Below are positions 1 through 5,471 of a DNA stretch of 11,557 nt, piece by piece (position 1 is the stretch's first letter; each line of letters opens with the position of its first letter). Source of the DNA: JALYXS01 sp051003795. GTDB taxonomy: Bacteria > Acidobacteriota > Terriglobia > Bryobacterales > Bryobacteraceae. The notes under the pieces are model-generated. The model ran no database searches. It saw nothing but the letters and a program-made list of their open reading frames with translations, and was not told the origin of the DNA. Position numbers and translations under genes: made by a program. The stretch is taken from positions 1-11,557 of the forward strand of contig JBPCKZ010000107.1 of the NCBI GenBank assembly GCA_051003795.1. The letters are read 5' to 3'.

Positions 1-74
1 GGGATGATAGAAAAAACTTGCTCGAACTGGCTACGAAAGGGTAAAACAAATTCATGTCCTGGACTGCGGTCCGT

Positions 75-119
75 TGGCCGGTTTTGAGGTGACCCTGTAT
101 GGCCGGTTTTGAGGTGACC
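75..119. repeat. Two 20-bp direct repeats, candidate IS21-type transposon end
   Basis: Two identical 20-bp copies (75-94 and 100-119) share the core GGTTTTGAGGTGACC and are separated by only 5 bp, giving a 25-bp period. Closely spaced direct copies of a transposase-binding site near the terminus are typical of IS21-family elements, and the GAGGTGACC-type core looks like ends I associate with that family. That family link is recall, not a search result. No istA or istB coding sequence is inside the window, so if this is an insertion sequence its body lies to the left of position 1. The repeat sits immediately 5' of a gene fragment with no start, which fits an insertion that cut that gene. Confidence 0.55.
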
Positions 120-124
120 ACTGA

Positions 125-415
125 GGGCCAAGACCAATTCGAGATGGATGCTACTACGAGTTCAACCGGCCGGAAGGAAATTACGAAGTCGGGCGCCAGA
201 TTCAGGAGAACATTGCCCAAATGGATGTACGCTTCGGAAGAGATGTCTATACGCCTCGTGCCAGCGATGCAAAGAGCCTGGCGAAGAACGTCTCGCCCTT
301 CCGCCCGACATGGCACCCTGCACATCAAGTGCGATACTTTCCGCATTACTACCCGACGCCCGGGAGCTTTGGGCACATTTTTTACGGCAATCGCGGCGAA
401 AATTTCGAACGATAG
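125..415 (+). pseudogene. 3' fragment of an unrecognised, toxin-tail-like gene
   Basis: An open frame of 96 codons runs from just after an in-frame TGA (122-124) to a TAG at 413-415. It contains Met codons but no credible start with a ribosome binding site. The product is protein-like: it is rich in Tyr, Phe, His and Asn and contains segments such as YYEFNRPEGNYEVGRQI, RYFPHYYPTPGSF and the terminal GHIFYGNRGENF. A short His/Tyr-rich tail ending in H-I-F-Y-G is reminiscent of C-terminal toxin domains on RHS or other polymorphic toxins. I cannot name a family, so the toxin reading is inference. The missing 5' part and the adjacent direct repeats suggest truncation by an insertion. It converges on the AAA-receiver gene, whose stop lies 126 bp downstream. 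Confidence 0.45.
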
Positions 416-474
416 AGTACCCGGCGGCGGTTCTAGCCCAGCAACACAGATTGCGGACTGCCAATCCGCCGGTC

Positions 475-492
475 TTCGGCCCGAAAGCCGAA
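475..492 (-). terminator. Possible weak hairpin after the AAA-receiver gene
   Basis: TTCGGC (475-480) and GCCGAA (487-492) can pair in a 6-bp stem with a 6-nt loop, about 50 nt downstream of the stop of the minus-strand AAA gene. No T-tract follows on either strand, so it is at best a weak or Rho-assisted terminator. It may be chance in GC-rich DNA. Confidence 0.2.
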
Positions 493-541
493 CAGATCCT
501 CGCTCCGGACCCACTACGAATAGTAAATTACCGGACGAGAC

Positions 542-1990
542 TCAGCGACCCGCGGCGGCGCAGGTCGCCAGCCTTCCGCGAATCTGATTCATGACGTCGG
601 TGGCCAGAAACGGCTTCCGCAATACCGGAAAATCGTACTCTTCGCAGACCGCTTCTTCTTCGGCCGGCAGCATCGATCCCGTCATCATGATAATCTGCAT
701 TCGCGGAACGTTTTGCAGCAGCTGAACGCCGAGCTCGACCCCATTGCCGTCGGGCAGCATGTAGTCCAGCAGGGCGGCATTCGGCTTATGCTCGGCCGCA
801 ATCTTGCGGGCCTCGCTTGCCGATTCCGCCGTCAGCAGCTTCCACCCGGCTTCCGCCATCAGACGCTCCAGAAAATGCAGCAAATCGCGATTGTCGTCCA
901 CCAACAACACCGTGGGATGCGACGGCACTTCCGCCTCGCCATTAGACGTCGTCCGCAGAGCCAGCCCGGCGCGGTCCGCCGTTACTTCCACCCGCACCCG
1001 CGCTCCTGGGTCCACCTCGCCCATCGCAACCATCGTCGCGAGGGGCTGCGTAAGATTTTTGTGGATCGTCCGGTTGAGTTCGCGAGCCCCATATTCAGCG
1101 CTGGTGCCCTTTTCGATCAGCCATTGGCGCGTCTCAAAAGGCACCTCGATCGCAAAACAACGGCCGCCCAGGCGCGAAACGACATGGTTTTGCAGATCGG
1201 AAATCTGGTGATCCACAATTGCCGCCAACGATTCCGCGTTGAGCGGCTGATACGTGATGACGCAATCGATGCGGTTGACGAATTCCGGCGAAAACTTCTT
1301 CCGCACGGCGATCAGCGCGATATTCTTCAGCTTATTCGAGAGCTCGGCGCGTTCCACCGAAACCACGCCCGCGCCAAAACCGAAATCCGGATTGATTTCC
1401 TTCATCATTTCCCGCGCGCCGAGATTGCTCGTCAGGAACACCAGGCTTTTTTCGAAATTCACCTGCGTATTGTCGCCCAGGCGCAGAATGCCTTTGTCGA
1501 GCACGCCCAGCAGCAGCCGGGTAAGCGAAGGCGCGGCCTTTTCGATCTCGTCGAACAACACCAGCGAAAGTCCGCTCTTGTCGCTGGTCACGGCGCTCAG
1601 TTTCTGCTGCGAGAGCATCGGCTGCGTTTCGCGATGGCCAAGATAACCGGGAGGGGCGCCAATCAGCTTCGCCACTTCATGTTCCATTTGAAACTCGCCG
1701 CAATCGATTTTCAAAACGTTCTTGGGACTGCCGTGCAGAATATCCGCGAGCGCCTCCACCGTCTTGGTTTTGCCCGTTCCCGTCGGCCCAAGCAACAGGA
1801 AAACGCCAACGGGACGCCCTTCCGGCGCGAGACCCGCCTGGAACATCTGGATATACGGAACGATGACTTTGGTCGCAGCCGGTTGGCCGACAACTTTCTG
1901 GGATAAGACGGCCGTGAGATTCTCGGCCGGCTCAACAGCCGGCTTCTTCGATCGACTCGCGGCCGCCGTGCTCTTGTTGCGCTCTACCAT
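542..1990 (-). CDS. ClpA/ClpB-D2-like AAA+ ATPase with C-terminal receiver domain
   Basis: The 482-residue protein joins a single Clp/Hsp100-type AAA+ module to a response-regulator receiver domain. Residues 1-28 are a low-complexity tail. Walker A GPTGTGKT is at 68-75, a Clp-style pore-loop segment PPGYLG at 113-118, Walker B VLFDEIEKA at 144-152, sensor-1 TSN at 187-189, the arginine-finger box FVNRID at 237-242 and the sensor-2 motif GAREL at 301-305. The N-domain and first ring (D1) of ClpA/ClpB are absent. Receiver residues are complete: acidic pair D365-D366, phospho-acceptor D409, T437 and K459. I see no clear ClpP-binding IGF/IGL loop, though an FGFG lies near 203-206. The likely role is cytosolic ATP-driven protein remodelling or unfolding gated by phosphorylation. 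The partner kinase and substrates are unknown, and no histidine kinase is nearby. A TATAAT lies 9 nt upstream of the ATG and there is no Shine-Dalgarno sequence. Confidence 0.88.
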   Translation of the reverse strand: MVERNKSTAAASRSKKPAVEPAENLTAVLSQKVVGQPAATKVIVPYIQMFQAGLAPEGRPVGVFLLLGPTGTGKTKTVEALADILHGSPKNVLKIDCGEFQMEHEVAKLIGAPPGYLGHRETQPMLSQQKLSAVTSDKSGLSLVLFDEIEKAAPSLTRLLLGVLDKGILRLGDNTQVNFEKSLVFLTSNLGAREMMKEINPDFGFGAGVVSVERAELSNKLKNIALIAVRKKFSPEFVNRIDCVITYQPLNAESLAAIVDHQISDLQNHVVSRLGGRCFAIEVPFETRQWLIEKGTSAEYGARELNRTIHKNLTQPLATMVAMGEVDPGARVRVEVTADRAGLALRTTSNGEAEVPSHPTVLLVDDNRDLLHFLERLMAEAGWKLLTAESASEARKIAAEHKPNAALLDYMLPDGNGVELGVQLLQNVPRMQIIMMTGSMLPAEEEAVCEEYDFPVLRKPFLATDVMNQIRGRLATCAAAGR

Positions 1991-1999
1991 ACGATGCCC

Positions 2000-2005
2000 A
2001 TTATA
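2000..2005 (-). promoter_or_regulatory. Candidate -10 box, leaderless start of the AAA-receiver gene
   Basis: On the minus strand a perfect TATAAT ends 9 nt before the ATG at 1990, in the 54-bp gap after wecB. A transcript from it would begin within about 0-4 nt of the ATG, giving a leaderless or nearly leaderless mRNA. This agrees with the lack of a Shine-Dalgarno sequence. No good -35 hexamer is visible at 16-18 bp spacing, which lowers confidence. Confidence 0.4.
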
Positions 2006-2044
2006 AGCAGCGTCTCCCGGTTTTCGGGCCGTTGCGGAGACCTG

Positions 2045-3196
2045 TCAGACGGATGCGCCGATCCTTGCCGGCGCACGGTTCGATTCGAAGAATGAATGGA
2101 TTGCATCGGCAATCCGGCTGCTCGCGCGGCCATCTCCATAAGGGTTGTGAACGCGCGACATGCGCCCATGGATCGACCTGTCGTCCAAGAGCGCGGAAGC
2201 CTCCGCGACAATGCGATTTTCGTCCGTGCCAACCAATTTCACCGTGCCCGCTTCCACCGCCTCGGGACGCTCGGTTTTTTCGCGCATCACTAGAATTGGC
2301 TTCCCCAACGAAGGGCCTTCCTCCTGCACTCCACCCGAATCGGTGATGAGTAAATAGGCCCGCTGCATAAGATCGACGAATGGCACGTAATCGAGTGGCT
2401 CAATCAGTGAGACGTTCGGACAGCCGCCCAGGATACGGTGAACTGGATCGAGCACATTTGGATTGCGATGCACGGGATACACGATTTGAACGTCTTCCCG
2501 CTCCGATAAACGCTTGAGAGCGCGGCAGATGCTTTCCAACCCAGGACCAAAACTCTCGCGCCGGTGCGCCGTAACCACGATCAGCTTTCGGGAGGAGTTT
2601 AAGTCCGCCCAGTTCCCTCCCGGAAGGCCACCCGACGCGAGTCGATCGCGAACATGCAGAACGGCGTCGATGCCCGAATTGCCGGTCACCCATATGTGTT
2701 TCCGATTTACGCCTTCATTGGTAAGATTACGCGCCGCACCTTCGGTTGCGGCAAAATGCAGGGCCGCAAGTTTGCTCGTGACAACCCGGTTCATCTCCTC
2801 GGGAAATGGTTGCGCCATGTCGCCCGTCCGCAAGCCGGCTTCGACGTGGCCCACCGCGATTCGCTGATAAAAAGCCGCCAGGGCGCCGCACAGTGTAGAG
2901 GTGGTGTCGCCCTGCACCAGCACGATGTCCGGCTTTTCCAGCTTGAGAACGGGTTCGAGGGTGCCCATCATCCGGGAAGTCGACTCACTGAGCGTTTGGC
3001 CGGACTGCATCAGATTGAGATCGTGGTCCGCCTGCACGCCGAATGCGCTCAACACTTGATCGAGCATGGACCGGTGCTGCGCGGTCAGGCAGACTTTCGC
3101 CAGGAATTCGCCCGGACGCGACCGGAGATGCAGAATAATGGGACAGAGCTTGATTGCTTCCGGCCGGGTCCCGAACACGAAAAGCGTTTTAACCAT
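2045..3196 (-). CDS. wecB: UDP-N-acetylglucosamine 2-epimerase, non-hydrolysing
   Basis: The enzyme interconverts UDP-GlcNAc and UDP-ManNAc in the cytosol, supplying ManNAc-type sugars for surface polysaccharide or glycoconjugates. The 383 residues match the usual family length of about 370-390 and the GT-B fold of bacterial WecB/MnaA. Visible family motifs are GTRPEAIK at 9-16, QGDTTS at 95-100, HVEAGLRTGD at 117-126, FPEEMNR at 131-137, TAHRRESFG at 209-217, DSGGVQEE at 286-293 and NPYGDGRAS at 351-359. Acidic residues D97, E119 and E133 plus H211 sit where the family's catalytic residues are expected. The start at 3196 places the Rossmann strand KTLFVFGTRPE at the N-terminus as in homologues, although no clear Shine-Dalgarno sequence precedes it. 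It lies 83 bp after infA on the same strand and could be co-transcribed. No other polysaccharide gene is in the window, so the product it feeds is unknown. Confidence 0.93.
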   Translation of the reverse strand: MVKTLFVFGTRPEAIKLCPIILHLRSRPGEFLAKVCLTAQHRSMLDQVLSAFGVQADHDLNLMQSGQTLSESTSRMMGTLEPVLKLEKPDIVLVQGDTTSTLCGALAAFYQRIAVGHVEAGLRTGDMAQPFPEEMNRVVTSKLAALHFAATEGAARNLTNEGVNRKHIWVTGNSGIDAVLHVRDRLASGGLPGGNWADLNSSRKLIVVTAHRRESFGPGLESICRALKRLSEREDVQIVYPVHRNPNVLDPVHRILGGCPNVSLIEPLDYVPFVDLMQRAYLLITDSGGVQEEGPSLGKPILVMREKTERPEAVEAGTVKLVGTDENRIVAEASALLDDRSIHGRMSRVHNPYGDGRASSRIADAIHSFFESNRAPARIGASV

Positions 3197-3279
3197 TGAC
3201 AGTCAGTTCGAGCCGGGCGGAAAAGCTCTCAAGAAATCGGAATTGAAAAACTGGAAGCGTGGATGCCGCGGGTGAAGTT

Positions 3280-3498
3280 CTACCGGTGCCGGAAAGTAAT
3301 GCGGCCCTTGGTTAGATCGTAAGGCGAAAGCTCCAGCGTGACACGGTCTCCGGCCAGCACGCGGATGCGGTTCCGGCGGAGCCGGCCCGCCAAGTGCGCG
3401 AGAACCACCCGGTTCTGCTCAAGCTGTACGCTGAATTTACCGCTGGGAAACTTTTCGAGGATCGTGCCGGTTACTTCGATGCTGTCTTCTTTACTCAA
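3280..3498 (-). CDS. infA: Translation initiation factor IF-1
   Basis: IF-1 binds the ribosomal A site on the 30S subunit during initiation and acts with IF-2 and IF-3. The 72-residue product has the normal length and OB fold. It shows the diagnostic segments EVTGTILEKFPSGKFSVQLE, VLAHLAGRLRRNRIRVLAGD and VTLELSPYDLTKGRITFRHR. The family's usual N-terminus begins at the codon TTG (3498-3496), with AGAGGA six nucleotides upstream and no in-frame ATG nearby, so TTG is the likely start. It follows csp by 90 bp on the same strand, with a 12-bp inverted repeat in the gap, and precedes wecB. Pairing with csp puts two small OB-fold RNA-binding proteins in one probable transcript, away from the ribosomal-protein operon where infA sits in many bacteria. 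Confidence 0.95.
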   Translation of the reverse strand: MSKEDSIEVTGTILEKFPSGKFSVQLEQNRVVLAHLAGRLRRNRIRVLAGDRVTLELSPYDLTKGRITFRHR

Positions 3499-3525
3499 TC
3501 AAATTCCTCTGGCTCCTATTCCTTG

Positions 3526-3575
3526 TGGTCCAGCAAACCGTTGCGCGACAAGGGCGATATCGCTTTGCTGGACCA
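3526..3575. repeat. Perfect 12-bp inverted repeat in the csp-infA gap
   Basis: TGGTCCAGCAAA (3526-3537) is exactly complementary to TTTGCTGGACCA (3564-3575), with a 26-nt loop that contains the 10-bp palindrome GCGATATCGC (3554-3563). The repeat is bracketed by direct copies of ATTCCTT at 3518-3524 and 3575-3581. No T-run follows the stem on the minus strand, so it is not an ordinary terminator. The stem ends about 15 nt before the infA Shine-Dalgarno sequence. It could be a processing site, a leader structure controlling infA relative to csp, or a tiny insertion flanked by a target duplication. Confidence 0.8.
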
Positions 3576-3588
3576 TTCCTTAAAAGAA

Positions 3589-3792
3589 TTAAGCGACTTT
3601 TACGTTAGCCGCCTGCAATCCTTTTGGCCCACGAGTAACCTCGAATTCCACCTGGGCGCCTTCGTCCAGGCTTCGATAACCCTGAGACTCTATAGCGGAG
3701 AAGTGGACAAAAACATCCTCCCCATTCTCACGCTGGATGAAGCCAAAGCCTTTGGCTGCGTTAAACCACTTTACTGTACCTTTTTCTCTCAT
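3589..3792 (-). CDS. csp: Cold-shock domain protein (CspA family)
   Basis: The 67-residue protein is a single cold-shock domain of normal length. It is a cytosolic OB-fold protein that binds single-stranded RNA and DNA and acts as an RNA chaperone and transcription antiterminator. RNP1 is seen as KGFGFIQ (residues 14-20) and RNP2 as VFVHF (27-31), preceded by GTVKWFN. The start at 3792 is supported by AAGGAAG about six nucleotides upstream. The leader to a candidate -10 box at 3944-3939 would be about 140 nt, similar to the long structured leaders of known cold-shock genes, and it contains a 10-bp GC-rich hairpin (3856-3890). infA follows on the same strand. The cold-shock fold is certain, but cold induction cannot be read from sequence because many Csp paralogues are constitutive. 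Confidence 0.95.
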   Translation of the reverse strand: MREKGTVKWFNAAKGFGFIQRENGEDVFVHFSAIESQGYRSLDEGAQVEFEVTRGPKGLQAANVKVA

Positions 3793-3855
3793 TGATGCTT
3801 CCTTTTCAACTATGTTGCATCCAACTGCATCTCATGGCCTTATCTCCAAACAACA

Positions 3856-3890
3856 AAGGGCCGCGGCAGAAAATACAGCTCGCGGCCCTT
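3856..3890 (-). promoter_or_regulatory. Terminator-like leader hairpin upstream of csp
   Basis: AAGGGCCGCG and CGCGGCCCTT form a perfect 10-bp stem with a 15-nt A/T-rich loop, inside the probable 5' leader of csp. On the minus strand the stem runs into TTTGTTGTTT, so it has the form of an intrinsic terminator or attenuator placed between promoter and gene. Cold-shock proteins can melt such stems and act as antiterminators, so an autoregulatory attenuator is plausible. That is inference. No minus-strand gene upstream would need it as a terminator. Confidence 0.6.
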
Positions 3891-3938
3891 CTGTCCGAAT
3901 CTCAACTCGAGCACTGAAAAACAGTCAAATATGGTTTT

Positions 3939-3944
3939 ATTATA
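3939..3944 (-). promoter_or_regulatory. Candidate -10 box for csp-infA
   Basis: A perfect TATAAT on the minus strand at 3944-3939 lies 147 nt upstream of the csp ATG in an A/T-rich patch inside GC-rich DNA. No convincing -35 hexamer is found 16-18 bp upstream. A TTGACT at 3928-3923 could serve a second promoter, but it lacks a good -10. This is a reasonable candidate only. Confidence 0.4.
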
Positions 3945-4051
3945 CCTGAGGCGGCCGGGCGGCGGGAAAGGAATGTTTCGCCTCGGGACACGGACAAAGG
4001 AGATCGTTTCCTTTGAAGCGTATACATCGTGACAGCAGCGAAGTTGATGTT

Positions 4052-4323
4052 ATGATGCCCTTTACGAGGACAACGGTAACGCTCGACAGCGATATTGAGG
4101 CGCTCCTTCGTGGAACCATGAAGCAACGGGGGCTTTCTTTTAAGACGGCGCTCAATTCAGCCCTTCGGGCGGGTCTTGCCGACGCCAAAGCGAAAAACGC
4201 CATTTCGCGCAAAAAGCGTTTGCGCTTGGGGCCGAGCGGAATTATCCCTGGAACAAGGCTTTGGCGGCCGCGGACGCGATTGAGGATGAAGAGTTGGGCC
4301 GGAAGCTCTCGTTGAGGAAGTGA
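4052..4323 (+). pseudogene. vapB: Frameshifted VapB-type antitoxin
   Basis: The N-terminal part reads MMPFTRTTVTLDSDIEALLR followed by MKQRGLSFKTALNSALRAGL, a typical ribbon-helix-helix VapB antitoxin. After codon TTG at 4226-4228 the original frame gives nonsense, while the -1 frame gives AERNYPWNKALAAADAIEDE and then ELGRKLSLRK and a stop at 4321-4323, the expected VapB C-terminus. One G appears to be missing from the GGGG run at 4228-4231. The stop overlaps the GTG start of the vapC relic (4320-4322), the classic coupled arrangement. The run also permits -1 slippage by a GGG-decoding tRNA, so rescue by frameshifting cannot be excluded, but the broken toxin next door favours decay. The ATG at 4055 is an equally good start. 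Confidence 0.8.
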
Positions 4324-4522
4324 CCCTCATCGATGTAAACCTTCTTATTTACGCTGTCTTGGCATTCTTCGGGATTTGATCTTGCCTCGCGGCACAGGCG
4401 GGAATCTGACGTCCGACGCGCACTTGGCAGCCCTTGCCATCGAGCACGGCGCGGAACTCTGCTCGTGCGACGGCGATTTCGCCCGCTTTTCGCGGCTGCG
4501 CTGGCGTAATCCGTTGAGCTGA
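4320..4522 (+). pseudogene. vapC: VapC-type PIN-domain toxin with internal deletion
   Basis: The relic begins at GTG 4320, overlapping the vapB stop by four bases, and reads VTLIDVNLLIYAV, the first strand of a PIN-domain ribonuclease with its leading Asp. It then breaks and stops at 4377-4379. From 4361 another frame resumes the family's C-terminal end, with GGNLTSDAHLAALAIEHGAE then LCSCDGDFARFSRLRWRNPLS, ending with TGA at 4520-4522. VapC proteins are usually about 130-140 residues. Only about 13 plus 54 remain here, so roughly half the gene, including the middle catalytic acidic region, has been lost. It cannot encode an active toxin. Confidence 0.85.
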
Positions 4523-4533
4523 TTCACGCCGCC

Positions 4534-4549
4534 CCGCCGACGTCGGCGG
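4534..4549. repeat. 16-bp perfect palindrome after vapC
   Basis: CCGCCGACGTCGGCGG is a perfect 16-nt palindrome 11 bp after the vapC relic. Alternative pairing of GCCGCC (4528-4533) with GGCGGC (4545-4550) gives a 6-bp hairpin. No T-tract follows. The 168-bp gap up to the ankyrin gene holds no supported gene. The palindrome may be an old terminator or chance in GC-rich DNA. Confidence 0.3.
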
Positions 4550-4690
4550 CTTCCAACGTCAGTTCGTTTGAATGACCCCATCCGGCTGCCGGCGATTTTC
4601 ACTATTGCCGGCGGCAAGGCAACTCAACACGCATGTTACGGAGCCGCGACCGTAAGGGAGCGTTGCCGCTGGGGACGCCCCGACAGGCCG

Positions 4691-5440
4691 CTAGTGTCCG
4701 GCCACAAGGTACTTGTTGGGCACGTTCCGAAACGGGGGTGCATTTCCGTAACGCTTGCGGCAGAGGTGTTCGATATTACTGTAGATGTGCTCCTCGCATC
4801 GATGGAACTGCCGGTATAGACCGCACTGAGCGTAGGATATTGGAGTGACGTCGTACACGACCGTCTCCCAGTTCATCGATTCTCCCCACGGAAGCGCCTT
4901 CACGCGGATGTCTAGGTCCGCCCCCGCGTCAACGAGGATCTCCATTGTCGGTCGACAATAGTTGAAGATGCTATTCACGGCGTGAAAGATGGGCGTGTGC
5001 CCTCCCACCCCGTCCGCATCCCGATCGGCTCGGGCGTTTACGTCGGCGCCATTCTCCAGCAGGACGCGGGCACAACGGATGGAGTTGAACTCGGCGCAGA
5101 TGTGCAGCGCCGAAACGCCCCGGCAGGATGTGAAGGCGCACAAGAGGCTCAGTTTCTTTTTCAGGCTCTCGCTCGATCTGGCCAGGAGTCCGCGAAGTCC
5201 GGCTTCGTCGTCAAGGAGAATCGCTTGTAGCAGCGGATCGCCTATCGTCGCGCCCGCGTCAAGCATGACTTGTAAGCATTCGGCGAATCGCGGCGATCGA
5301 AGGTACATCTCGATAAGCGAGTCGATCGGCCGCGTGCCTTTGATCGGCTCAGTTGGGCTGACGCCCGCGGCAAGCGACTCTCGGATGCCGTCGGGAGAAT
5401 GTTCTTCGAATGCTCCCAGCAGACCGGCTTCGAGGGACAC
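4691..5440 (-). CDS. Ankyrin-repeat protein
   Basis: This is a predicted soluble protein of 249 residues, with no signal peptide or membrane segment. At least two ankyrin units are clear: GVSALHICAEFNSIRCARVL with LENGADVNARAD (about 108-139), and GHTPIFHAV followed by EILVDAGADLDIRVK (about 147-181). Weaker units lie at 15-30, around 52-66 (CLQVMLDAGATIGDP) and 198-230. Ankyrin repeats mediate protein-protein contacts, and no catalytic domain is visible, so the partner is unknown. The assigned start is GTG (5440), only 31 bp after the oxidoreductase stop, which suggests co-transcription. No good Shine-Dalgarno sequence precedes it, so translation may be coupled or the true start may differ slightly. 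The gene converges on the vapBC relic. Its Cys-rich, less GC-biased text differs somewhat from its neighbours and may reflect acquisition. Confidence 0.8.
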   Translation of the reverse strand: MSLEAGLLGAFEEHSPDGIRESLAAGVSPTEPIKGTRPIDSLIEMYLRSPRFAECLQVMLDAGATIGDPLLQAILLDDEAGLRGLLARSSESLKKKLSLLCAFTSCRGVSALHICAEFNSIRCARVLLENGADVNARADRDADGVGGHTPIFHAVNSIFNYCRPTMEILVDAGADLDIRVKALPWGESMNWETVVYDVTPISYAQCGLYRQFHRCEEHIYSNIEHLCRKRYGNAPPFRNVPNKYLVAGH

Positions 5441-5471
5441 GGTTGATGGTAGCGCTCGGCGGCGAACTTTT

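Noticed and set aside
99..587. 162-codon plus-strand open frame starting inside the direct repeat
   Set aside because: The composition is unlike a protein after about 40 codons, and it overlaps the end of the AAA gene. The frame ending at 415 is much more protein-like.
713..1906. 397-codon plus-strand open frame opposite the AAA-receiver gene
   Set aside because: It is a mirror frame of a clearly coding GC-rich gene. The translation is Arg/His/Gln-rich with no recognisable motif and no ribosome binding site.
4605..4617. Short TTGCC/GGCAA hairpin in the vapC-ankyrin gap
   Set aside because: A 5-bp stem with a 3-nt loop and no T-run is expected by chance in this composition.
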